Positions 53,914-61,270 of a stretch of DNA of 64,000 nt are shown one piece after another; position 1 is the stretch's first letter; the number at the start of each line of letters is the position of its first letter. The DNA is taken from assembly GCA_903919145.1 (NCBI GenBank), contig CAIXGW010000157.1, positions 1 through 64,000 of the forward strand. The letters run 5' to 3'. The notes below the pieces were generated by a model. That model searched no databases and was not told the DNA's origin. It saw only the letters and a program-made list of their open reading frames with translations. The DNA comes from an uncultured Myxococcales bacterium. GTDB taxonomy: Bacteria; Myxococcota_A; UBA9042. The translations under genes were made by a program, and so were the position numbers.

Positions 53914-55191
53914 ATGGACGCCTCGCTCAAGCGCGGGCCGCCCCGTCGCCCAGGCTTGCTGGTGCGCGTAGAGACCCAGTGCTTGGGGGCGCGGTGGCTG
54001 GGCGAGGTGCGCGCTCTTTGCGTGGCGACCGGGCTGGCTGCGCTGTTGAGCGCCGCCGCCGCCCAAGCGCTTGGGCCAACTCTGGAATTTTACGAGGGGC
54101 CGGTCAACAGCTCGCAGCGGGTGGTGGGGCTTGGAGGAGCCTTTGCCGCCGTGGCCGAGGGCGCCGAAGCGCATCTGGTCAACCCAGCGGCGTTTGCGTT
54201 GCGGCCGCTTTTTGCCAAAAAGCGCTGGTTTGACTGGGACGTTGGCATGTCGGTCTTTTCAGGGCTGGGGGCCAGCGTCAACCTGGACCAGAACCGCCTG
54301 GGGGCTCGGGCCGACTCAGCGCGCTTGAGCCAGATCGGCTTCAACCTCAAATTTGGCAGACTGGGCGTGGGCTTTCACATGCGCAGCCAGGACTATGCGC
54401 TGCGGGTCACCCCCAGGGAGCGCCTGCCAGCCACCTTTGACTTGCAGCAGTCTTTTGGCGGCTTTGGGCTGGCCTACGCCCTGGGCGATGGCGAGTGGGT
54501 GCTGGGCACCGTGATGGGCCTGGGCACGGGCCAGCTGTCGCATTCCAGCGGTTCGGCCGAGCTGCGCTTGGGATCGCCCCTTGGATTTCACAACTTCGGT
54601 TTTGTCCACGCGCCTCGCGGCGAGCGGTGGCGAATCGGCGGCTCCTTACAGCTGCCCGTGGTCCTGCGCCCTGAGGATCTGCAGGGCGATCCCGTGACTC
54701 CGCCGGAAACCCTGGGCAATCGCGCGACCCCTGGGGCGATCTTGCTGCCGTGGCAGGCGGCCATGGGGCTGGCTTGGATGTGGGGGCGACGGCCGCTCAA
54801 CCAGCTGCCCGGGTACCTGGAGCCGGCAGGCAGCCCGTCGGCGGTGGCCCGCGACTATGTGTTGGCCACCGCCGACTTGGTGCTCACTGGGCCCGGCAAT
54901 GGCGCGGTTGGCGTGCAGCCCTACCTGGCCGGCCTGTCGGCGCCAATAGGCCGCATCGGCACACCCAGCGTGCGGGCCGGGGTAGAGAGCGAAGTGCTGG
55001 CCAATCGCCTGGTGCTCCGCGGCGGCAGCTACTTTGAGCCGAGCCGTTACCAGGGCAGCTTGGGCCGGGTCCACGCAACCGGCGGCGCCGATGTGCGGCT
55101 GACCTGGGGCTGGGATTGGCGCATCACTTGGTGCTTCGACATTGCCCAAGGCTACGTCAACTCCGCGTTTGGCCTAGGCCTTTGGCATTGA
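53914..55191 (+). CDS. Outer-membrane beta-barrel protein
   Basis: 425 residues. A long N-terminus has a hydrophobic signal core (LAALLSAAAAQALG) followed by YEGPVNSSQRVVGLGGAFAAVAEGAEA, the start of a FadL- or PorV-like outer-membrane protein fold. The rest alternates polar and aromatic residues (FGRLGVGFHMRSQDYAL, VLGTVMGLGTGQLSH, NSAFGLGLWH) and ends in a C-terminal aromatic-like strand typical of barrels. The PEP-like VNPAAFALRP block near the start also fits PorV/UPF0164-type barrels. Function in transport is unknown. The ATG at 53914 has no clear ribosome binding site. Confidence 0.75.
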   Translation: MDASLKRGPPRRPGLLVRVETQCLGARWLGEVRALCVATGLAALLSAAAAQALGPTLEFYEGPVNSSQRVVGLGGAFAAVAEGAEAHLVNPAAFALRPLFAKKRWFDWDVGMSVFSGLGASVNLDQNRLGARADSARLSQIGFNLKFGRLGVGFHMRSQDYALRVTPRERLPATFDLQQSFGGFGLAYALGDGEWVLGTVMGLGTGQLSHSSGSAELRLGSPLGFHNFGFVHAPRGERWRIGGSLQLPVVLRPEDLQGDPVTPPETLGNRATPGAILLPWQAAMGLAWMWGRRPLNQLPGYLEPAGSPSAVARDYVLATADLVLTGPGNGAVGVQPYLAGLSAPIGRIGTPSVRAGVESEVLANRLVLRGGSYFEPSRYQGSLGRVHATGGADVRLTWGWDWRITWCFDIAQGYVNSAFGLGLWH

Positions 55192-55365
55192 TGCGCCTGG
55201 CCGGCGTTGGGCGGAAGGGGCCGCTGCCCAGGGGCTGAGCGACGCCTCGCCGCGCGAGCCGCCGGGCGTAGGACCTTGCGGCAGCAGTGGCAAGCTTGCG
55301 CCGCTGTCGCCGCGCCGTTACCCTTTGCGACCTTTGCGCGCCCGGCGCGCCCCAACGGACGGCCA

Positions 55366-56031
55366 ATGCTGCACGACCTGATCGCCTGGTACTTTGAGCG
55401 CACCCTGGAGTTTGGCTATCTAGGCGTGGCCGCCATGATGGCGCTTGAGTCGACCATTGTGCCCATCCCCAGCGAAGTCATTATTCCCCCAGCGGCCTAC
55501 TGGGCTGCCCAGGGCAAGCTCGACTACGCGGGCGTGGTCCTGGCGGGCACGGTGGGCTCAGTGGTCGGCGCCCTGCTGATGTACCTGGCCTCCAAGTACC
55601 TGGGGCGGCCGCTGCTGATCCGCTACGGGCGCTTTGTGCGCATCACGCCAGACAAAATCGAGGCGGCTGAGCGCTTTGTGGCCCGCTATGAGACGGGCGG
55701 CATCTTCTTTGCTCGGCTGCTGCCAGTGGTCCGCCACTTGATCGGCATCCCAGCTGGCCTTGTGCGCATGCCATTGGGTCCCTATCTCCTGATGACGACT
55801 CTGGGATCAGCAACGTGGTGCGCTGTGTTGACGTGGTTTGGCGCCGCCGTGCTTGGCGACCAGCCCAACCTGATCAAAGACCCGGACGCGCTGCTGCACG
55901 TCTTGAAGGCCAAGTCGCTGGTCATTGGCGCTGCGGTGCTGGTGCTGGCCGTGGCCTACGTGCTGGTGGTGCGAATGACCCGCAAGGAAGAGTCCCCATC
56001 CGCGCTTGGTGGCGACACGCCGCAGCAATGA
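55366..56031 (+). CDS. DedA/SNARE-associated family membrane protein (second copy)
   Basis: 221 residues with about five hydrophobic segments. MMALESTIVPIPSEVIIPPAAYWAAQG carries the acidic E and P-x-P-S-E of the family, and FFARLLPVVRHLIGIPAGLVRMP the conserved Arg and Gly-x-Pro-x-Gly. Family members act in inner-membrane lipid homeostasis. It is more canonical than the DedA at 14083-14823, and the two share little sequence beyond the motifs. The ATG at 55366 has a weak upstream ribosome binding site. Confidence 0.92.
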   Translation: MLHDLIAWYFERTLEFGYLGVAAMMALESTIVPIPSEVIIPPAAYWAAQGKLDYAGVVLAGTVGSVVGALLMYLASKYLGRPLLIRYGRFVRITPDKIEAAERFVARYETGGIFFARLLPVVRHLIGIPAGLVRMPLGPYLLMTTLGSATWCAVLTWFGAAVLGDQPNLIKDPDALLHVLKAKSLVIGAAVLVLAVAYVLVVRMTRKEESPSALGGDTPQQ

Positions 56032-56143
56032 CCCGGCGGCGGCACCCAGGACCCGCGAACAAGGGCCGCCTGCAACCCGGACCTAACTAGCAGGTTGAGG
56101 CACCCGCAGCGGCGCCCAGCTACAAGGCTGACAGGCCAGAAGT

Positions 56144-57757
56144 CTAGCGCTTGCCCGGCTTTGCTGCGGCCTTGGCTTCCGCCAACAAGCTGCGCAGCCA
56201 CGGCTCGGCCTGGTCCAGTGTCCAGCCAGTCCCCTTGTGGATGCCGCGCAGCCGGCCCTGGTGGTCGACAACCAGAAAAGTCGGGACACTCTCAGTTTCA
56301 AGCACTTCCATGGCATCTGGCCCGACCCAAGCCACCGCTGGTCCGCCGGCAAGCTGGTCCTTGACGTAGTCCTCCAGCGCCTGCTCATCGCGATCAATGC
56401 TGGCTGCCACCACCACCAGCCCGTCAGCGGCCAAGCGCGCGTGCAGTTCTGCCACCTGCGGCGCCGTAGCTCGGCACGGTCCACACCACGTCGCCCACAC
56501 GTCAATGAAAAGCACCTTGCCGGCAAGGGTTTCCGGCGCCTTGGCCATGCCGAACCAGCGGGTTACTTGCAGGGGCGGCAGGCCCTGGCCGATGCGCGGA
56601 TCCTGGGCCCAGTCCAGAGCGGGGGCCGGGGCAGCTGGGGGCGCCTTGGCCGTGAGCTGCAGCTGGGTAGGGGCCCCGTCGCTGGCCAGAGGCTCTGCTG
56701 GCGCCACCAATTCAAAGGAAAAGGACACGTCGCGGCCGGTGCCGGCAACGGCCGGTGCCAGCGACACCACCCGATAGCGGCCCTTGGGAACGCTGAAGGC
56801 GACCAGGCCCTTGTCGTCGCTGACGGCGGTCTTGGTGTCCAGGGTGACCCCGCCTTCGTCGCCGAGCTTGAGGGCAAGGCGGGCCTTGGCGACCGGCTTT
56901 CCCGCAGAGGTCAGCTGCAGGCTCAGCTGGGCGGGGCCTTGCCAATTCTGGGTTTTGCGGGTGGCTGCCGCCCGCGGCTTGACCAGGGTTGGCCAGGGCG
57001 GCGCCACAGCCAGCCAGTCGCCCGCGGGCTCATGTACGGGCAGGTTGCTGGAGGTCACCCACACCGCACCGTCAGCCTGGGCGCGCAATTCAAGCTTCCA
57101 ATCAGCCAGTTGAAGGGTAGCTCCCTCTTTGGGGTCCACGGCAATCAGGCCCTGGCCACTGGTCGCCGCTGGCCCTCCGAGCGGCTGCTGCAGCGGTGCC
57201 GACCGCCAGACGTAGCGCAGCGGCTTGCCGGCGACCGCGGTCTCGCTGAACTGCACTCCCAAGTTGAGCTGGGCGCCACTCGAAAGGAGGGCAAAACCAC
57301 TGCCGACCGCCATTGGCGCCTTGGCTTGGCCGGGAAACATCCGGTCCAGCAGCTCGCGGACCACCACCATGCTGAGGTTGCCGGCGCCGCGCCGGACTTC
57401 AATTTCACAAGAAGTCCCGGGCTTGCCGCGCACGTGCTCGGCGACTTCGGGGACTTTGGCGCCGGCAGGCACCGCCCAGGTGTCAACGCGCAGCAGCTGG
57501 TCGCCTGGCTGCAGCCCGGCGCGATTGGCTGGGCCGCCGGCGACAATTTGCTGGCAGAACACGCCGTTGGCCTTGGCCTCAAGGACCAGACCTACGCCGC
57601 CCTGGCCCTGCTCTTTGGGCTTGGGCTGCGCGGCCACAAACGGCCAGCGCGGCGACGGCGGCACCGGCGCGGGCTTGACGGGCTCGGCCAGCACCACCGC
57701 GGTCAGGGGAGGGAGGGTACAGAGGAAGACGGCGGCGAGGAGGCGATGGTATAGCAT
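56144..57757 (-). CDS. Exported PDZ and TlpA/thioredoxin-domain fusion protein
   Basis: 537 residues with a signal peptide (LLAAVFLCTLPPLTAVVLA). A PDZ domain (about residues 50-120) contains GGVGLVLEAKANGVFC and GGPANRAGLQPGDQLLRVD. A middle beta-rich region with SAGKPVAKARLALKLGDEGG and GLVAFSVPKGRYRVVSLAP resembles a carboxypeptidase regulatory-like fold. The C-terminal domain (about 395-525) is TlpA/AhpC-like: LFIDVWATWCGPCRATAPQ with Cys425 and Cys428 as the redox pair and ESVPTFLVVD as the cis-Pro loop. It is probably a periplasmic thiol-disulfide reductase with a protein-binding PDZ module. It starts 10 bases after the response-regulator stop, so both are in one transcript. Confidence 0.88.
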   Translation of the reverse strand: MLYHRLLAAVFLCTLPPLTAVVLAEPVKPAPVPPSPRWPFVAAQPKPKEQGQGGVGLVLEAKANGVFCQQIVAGGPANRAGLQPGDQLLRVDTWAVPAGAKVPEVAEHVRGKPGTSCEIEVRRGAGNLSMVVVRELLDRMFPGQAKAPMAVGSGFALLSSGAQLNLGVQFSETAVAGKPLRYVWRSAPLQQPLGGPAATSGQGLIAVDPKEGATLQLADWKLELRAQADGAVWVTSSNLPVHEPAGDWLAVAPPWPTLVKPRAAATRKTQNWQGPAQLSLQLTSAGKPVAKARLALKLGDEGGVTLDTKTAVSDDKGLVAFSVPKGRYRVVSLAPAVAGTGRDVSFSFELVAPAEPLASDGAPTQLQLTAKAPPAAPAPALDWAQDPRIGQGLPPLQVTRWFGMAKAPETLAGKVLFIDVWATWCGPCRATAPQVAELHARLAADGLVVVAASIDRDEQALEDYVKDQLAGGPAVAWVGPDAMEVLETESVPTFLVVDHQGRLRGIHKGTGWTLDQAEPWLRSLLAEAKAAAKPGKR

Positions 57758-57767
57758 TGGCAGCAGC

Positions 57768-58244
57768 CTAGGGACTCGGCGGCTCTGGGTCAACTGGCTT
57801 AGTGGCCCCGGGGGCAAAGGGTGGCGCTGCGGCCTGAACGACTGCCCGAATTGCGGCCCGCAACTCCGCTATGTCAAAGGGCTTCGCCAGAATCGGCCGG
57901 CCAGTGGCCCGCAAGCGGTCTTCAGCTTCGCCGGCCCATACCCCGCCCGTCACAAAGACCATTCGTTCGGCTTGCGCGGGGCGGCTGGCCGCCAGGGCTT
58001 CAAACAGCGCAAAGCCAGACAGCTCGGGCATATTTACGTCGGTCACAACGGCATCAAAGAACTCGGTCTGCAGCAACCGCAGCGCTGCGGCGGCGCTGAC
58101 CTCGATGCGGACGGCGTGCTCGCCCGCCAGCACCCGCTGCAGGATGCTGGCCACCAGCGGGTCGTCGTCGACTACCAGCACGGCAGCGCGCCGGGTAGCC
58201 TCGGTCAGCGCTGGAGCGGTCGGCGGATCGGGGCTTTCCGGCAT
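57768..58244 (-). CDS. Single-domain response regulator
   Basis: 158 residues. GGAGG ends four bases before the ATG at 58244. The receiver domain has the acidic pocket VVDDDP (Asp26-Asp28), the phospho-acceptor Asp69 in VTDVNMPELSG, the Thr of VFVTGG and the Lys of ILAKPF. Beyond it only a short Pro/Ala-rich tail remains, so there is no DNA-binding output; it probably acts by protein contact. It is flanked by a lipoprotein upstream and a PDZ-thioredoxin gene downstream. The nearest histidine kinase is at 61271-63205. Confidence 0.92.
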   Translation of the reverse strand: MPESPDPPTAPALTEATRRAAVLVVDDDPLVASILQRVLAGEHAVRIEVSAAAALRLLQTEFFDAVVTDVNMPELSGFALFEALAASRPAQAERMVFVTGGVWAGEAEDRLRATGRPILAKPFDIAELRAAIRAVVQAAAPPFAPGATKPVDPEPPSP

Positions 58245-58287
58245 CCTACCTCCGCCGGCTGACGCCAGGCCGCTATCAGCTGGGCAG

Positions 58288-59253
58288 CTATTTGGCCTTT
58301 GGCGCGGCCTTTGCCTCGATCGGGGCGACCTGGCCAATGGCGACGGTGAACGGCTCTTTGGTCTGGGCGCCGTCGGCCTTGACCTCGATGCGGGTGCCCA
58401 GCACCTTGGTCACCTTGGCCGGATAGACTTGGCCAACCCACGGCACTTCGACGGCCTGGCCGACCTTGAGGGCCGGCTTGAGCGGGATCGGCCGCAAATC
58501 GCTCTTGGCCACCGAGCGCACCCGCTGGCTGAACTGGCGCACCAGCCAGTTGTCGCCGGACTCGGCCACCAGCAACACCAACTCGTCGCGCGACTGCACA
58601 CCCTTGGCAAACGCAAAATTGCCAGCCTGCAGGCCCTCTTTCTGGCGTGTGACTTCGCGTGGACTCAACACCTTGACCAGCTGGCTCTCTTGCCAGTTGT
58701 CGGGGAGATCGGTGTAGCGAACGGTGATCTTGTCGCCTTCGACCTTTTGCACCATGGCGTGCTTGAGCTCGCTGGCCCACTCGGCCAGCACCAGGTCGCC
58801 GACTTTGACTTCGCCGGCCTGGCTGCCCGCGGCAATGACAAAAAGCCCGGTCGTCTTGAAAGACCCGCCCGCCAGCTCTTTGATGGTGATCACATCGCCC
58901 TTGGCATCGCCGACGTCGTGGGCGAACAACCGGTAGGGCTTGGTCGCGTCGCCGTAGCTGCGGTCCTTGCCCTGGGTCAGGACGAAGACGCGGTCGCCGT
59001 CTTTGAGCGCTGCGCCGCGGGCCGGAAGGTTCCAGGCGTTCTTGGTGGGATCGGGCTCGGCGTCGGCGGGCGTCGCAGCCGCTGGGGCGGCGGCTGCCGA
59101 CGCCTCGGCGGCTTGACCCACGGCGCCAGCTGCGGTCGCGGCAACCTCGGCCGGCTTTTCTGCCGGCTTGACCTCGGCTTCCTTCTTCTTGCAGCCCCAG
59201 GACCACAGCGCGGCCGTCGCCACCAGTACCACTGCCAAACGGTATTGCTTCAT
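58288..59253 (-). CDS. Lipoprotein with SH3/Tudor-like beta repeats
   Basis: 321 residues from the ATG at 59253, preceded by GGGGAAG. The lipobox is LWSWGC (Cys21), followed by a Lys/Glu/Ala/Pro linker. Two or three beta modules with a V-G-x-x-V-x-V/A-x-W pattern are visible (VGDLVLAEWASELKHAMVQKV, VGQAVEVPWVGQVYPAKVTKV), resembling SH3 or Tudor barrels. The N-terminal half has GDRVFVLTQGKDRS. No enzyme motif is seen. The gene is 43 bases upstream of the response regulator. Confidence 0.75.
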   Translation of the reverse strand: MKQYRLAVVLVATAALWSWGCKKKEAEVKPAEKPAEVAATAAGAVGQAAEASAAAAPAAATPADAEPDPTKNAWNLPARGAALKDGDRVFVLTQGKDRSYGDATKPYRLFAHDVGDAKGDVITIKELAGGSFKTTGLFVIAAGSQAGEVKVGDLVLAEWASELKHAMVQKVEGDKITVRYTDLPDNWQESQLVKVLSPREVTRQKEGLQAGNFAFAKGVQSRDELVLLVAESGDNWLVRQFSQRVRSVAKSDLRPIPLKPALKVGQAVEVPWVGQVYPAKVTKVLGTRIEVKADGAQTKEPFTVAIGQVAPIEAKAAPKAK

Positions 59254-59316
59254 CGATCTTCCCCCGCAAGCGACCACGCCCTTGCGCCTACACAGCTGAT
59301 TCTTGGCTATCTTGGC

Positions 59317-60024
59317 CTAGAATCTGTCGATTTTCCAGGTGCCGCCTTCCTCTACCAGGATGCAGCGCAACTCGGTGCCGTCGGCGGCGGTCAGCGTAGC
59401 CTGGACTTTGCCGTCGTCCTGGTCCTGCAGAGCGATGGCCGGCGGCGGTCCGGTCAACACCGGCACGTACTTGTCGGCATGGCGCCAAAAACGCTCTGAG
59501 TACTTGGTCTCGATCTCGCCGATGTTGCCGGCAAAGCGTTGGCTGGCCACGGCCTTGAGAGCTGAGAAATCATGGCTCTTTAGGGCAGGTGCGGCTTGGG
59601 CCAGCGTCTTGCGGATGGCCCGCAGCTTCAGCTCAGGGCCCACCACTCCCGCCGCGGCGTCATCTTTGACCTGGGCGAGCACGCCTTCGCGGGTGCGCGC
59701 GGCCATGGCGTCCGTTGGCGGCAGGGCCCGCAGGCGGCGCTTGCCGATGCCAGCGTCGCCCGTCGCCGTGGGCGAGCGACCGGGGGCAGACGGCACGGCG
59801 TTGGCCTTGGCTGCGACAGCCTGTGGGCGCAGGCCAAGCTGCGGCCCCACCACGGCAGTGGTGGTCGAGCCGTAGGCTGCCGGCAAGCAGCGCCCCGGCT
59901 CACTGGCGCAGTCGACGGGCTCAGAGCACGCCGCCAGGGCCCAAGGTGCTGCCAAGGCCAGCCACACCTGCCGGGGGCCAGAACCCCGCCTCAGGCTGAT
60001 CCACTGCTGCGCGCGCTGCGCCAT
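59317..60024 (-). CDS. Small lipoprotein with NTF2-like C-terminus
   Basis: 235 residues. GGAGGG precedes the ATG at 60024. The signal is relatively long, with APWALAAC as lipobox. An Ala/Pro/Thr-rich middle with a basic patch is followed by about 110 residues beginning KSHDFSALKAVASQRF and ending CILVEEGGTWKIDRF, the pattern of an NTF2-like or DUF4878-type ligand-binding fold. Its partner is unknown. A short hairpin (CGCAAG/CTTGCG near 59265-59286) lies between it and the next lipoprotein. Confidence 0.72.
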   Translation of the reverse strand: MAQRAQQWISLRRGSGPRQVWLALAAPWALAACSEPVDCASEPGRCLPAAYGSTTTAVVGPQLGLRPQAVAAKANAVPSAPGRSPTATGDAGIGKRRLRALPPTDAMAARTREGVLAQVKDDAAAGVVGPELKLRAIRKTLAQAAPALKSHDFSALKAVASQRFAGNIGEIETKYSERFWRHADKYVPVLTGPPPAIALQDQDDGKVQATLTAADGTELRCILVEEGGTWKIDRF

Positions 60025-60132
60025 GAGCCCTCCGCTGGCCGTCGGGGGCAACGACCCCTCTAGGTCTCTGCCCCCCAAGCCAAGAACTGTGTTGATTCCA
60101 GCCAGTGCCGGTGGCCGCCAGGATCGCTCCGA

Positions 60133-60699
60133 TCAGGCGCGAACGATGGTCACTTTGTTGATGTTGACCGGCGTGCGCGGGCGGTCGTTCTTGTCGACCG
60201 GGACCTTGGCGATCGCCATGACCACATCAAGCCCTTCAATGACTTCGCCAAACACCGAGTGGCGGTTGTCCAGGTGCGGCGTGGGTGCCACGGTCACAAA
60301 GAACTGGCTGCCGTTGGTGCCGGGACCGGAGTTGGCCATCGACAGGATGCCCGGCTTGGAGTGCCGAAGGGTCGGATGGAATTCGTCGCCGAACTGCCAG
60401 CCTGGGCCACCGGTGCCCTCGCCCTTGGGGCAGCCGCCCTGCAGCATGAAGCCGTCGATGACGCGGTGGAACAGCAGCCCGTCGTAGTAAGGACGGGTCT
60501 CATCCTTGCCAGTCAGCGGGTTGCGCCAGGCAACCGTGCCTTCGGCCAGTTGGATGAAGTTGGTCACGGTCTGCGGCGCGCGGTCGACGAACAGCTGCAC
60601 GCGAAATTTGCCGAGCGTGGTGTCGAAGTCGGCGTAGACCGTCTTGGCGGTCTCCAAAGGGGCGATGGTCTTGAGGGGCTTCTTGCCAAAGAACGACAT
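60133..60699 (-). CDS. Cyclophilin-type peptidyl-prolyl cis-trans isomerase
   Basis: 188 residues. GGAG precedes the ATG at 60699 by seven bases. The active-site blocks FHRVIDGFMLQGGCP, NSGPGTNGSQFFVTVAPTPHLD and HSVFGEVIEGLDVV are all present, with the catalytic Arg, Phe, Met/Gln and His. The isomerase speeds Pro peptide-bond rotation during folding. No signal peptide is seen, so it is cytoplasmic like the PpiB type; a lysine/acid N-terminal extension of about 20 residues precedes the domain. Confidence 0.95.
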   Translation of the reverse strand: MSFFGKKPLKTIAPLETAKTVYADFDTTLGKFRVQLFVDRAPQTVTNFIQLAEGTVAWRNPLTGKDETRPYYDGLLFHRVIDGFMLQGGCPKGEGTGGPGWQFGDEFHPTLRHSKPGILSMANSGPGTNGSQFFVTVAPTPHLDNRHSVFGEVIEGLDVVMAIAKVPVDKNDRPRTPVNINKVTIVRA

Positions 60700-60814
60700 A
60701 GCGAAACTCCGCGGCCTGCCTAACGGCCAAGGGGCCAACAGTGTAGAGGGTGCGGACGCTCTGCCGCAAGCTGCCCAGAAGCCCGCCATCTGGCTGCGGG
60801 CCCCAGCGGGTCGG

Positions 60815-61117
60815 CTACTTCAAGACGTAGACGCGCTCGCCGTTGCGGAGCATGCCAAGCTCATTGCGAATCGTCTGAATGCGCACATCGGCGCGACTGG
60901 CAAAGGCATCAGCGCGGGCCTGCAGCTCTTGGTGGCGCGACTGGGCTTCGGCCAGCTGGCTGCGCAGTCGCTTGAGCTCCGCCTTGCGGTCGTCAGCTGG
61001 GCTGGGCGCGGTAAAGGCGTGCATCAGGCCGACCACACACACGCCGGCGAAGGCCACGTAGACCGCGGTCTTGCCCAGCGTCCAGACAATTTTCAACCCT
61101 TGGCGCAGCCAGCCCAT
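60815..61117 (-). CDS. FtsB/DivIC-like septum-formation protein
   Basis: 100 residues. The ATG at 61117 is directly preceded by GGAGGGG, a very strong ribosome binding site; a GTG at 61132 is an alternative. A single transmembrane segment (AVYVAFAGVCVVGLMHAF) is followed by a coiled coil (LKRLRSQLAEAQSRHQELQA) and then IRNELGMLRNGERVYVL, the layout and tail of FtsB/DivIC, which act with FtsL and FtsQ at the division septum. The length fits. The gene lies alone between the histidine kinase and the cyclophilin gene, so the call rests on topology and tail motif. Confidence 0.75.
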   Translation of the reverse strand: MGWLRQGLKIVWTLGKTAVYVAFAGVCVVGLMHAFTAPSPADDRKAELKRLRSQLAEAQSRHQELQARADAFASRADVRIQTIRNELGMLRNGERVYVLK

Positions 61118-61158
61118 TGGCCCCTCCAGCACAGGGCTCAGAGGCTAGCTTGCAGCGT

Positions 61159-61260
61159 GATCGCGTCCAGTTTTTGATTGGTTGCCCACCTGACCGGCGA
61201 TCGCGACCAGCGTGAGATCGCAAGAGAGATCGCGACTTGGACGATCGCGGCGATGATCGC
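61159..61260. repeat. Cluster of six GATCGC sites
   Basis: GATCGC begins at 61159, 61199, 61216, 61228, 61243 and 61255, all on one strand, with spacings of 40, 17, 12, 15 and 12 bases. One lies in the palindrome GCGATCGC at 61197. The cluster sits upstream of the FtsB-like gene and beyond the 3' end of the histidine kinase, so it may be promoter-associated. The function is unknown. Confidence 0.7.
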
Positions 61261-61270
61261 CGTGGGCCAG

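Noticed and set aside
56237-59499. Plus-strand open frames of 505 and 542 codons opposite the PDZ-thioredoxin, response-regulator and lipoprotein genes
   Set aside because: They run across several genes with clear families on the other strand and encode no motif.
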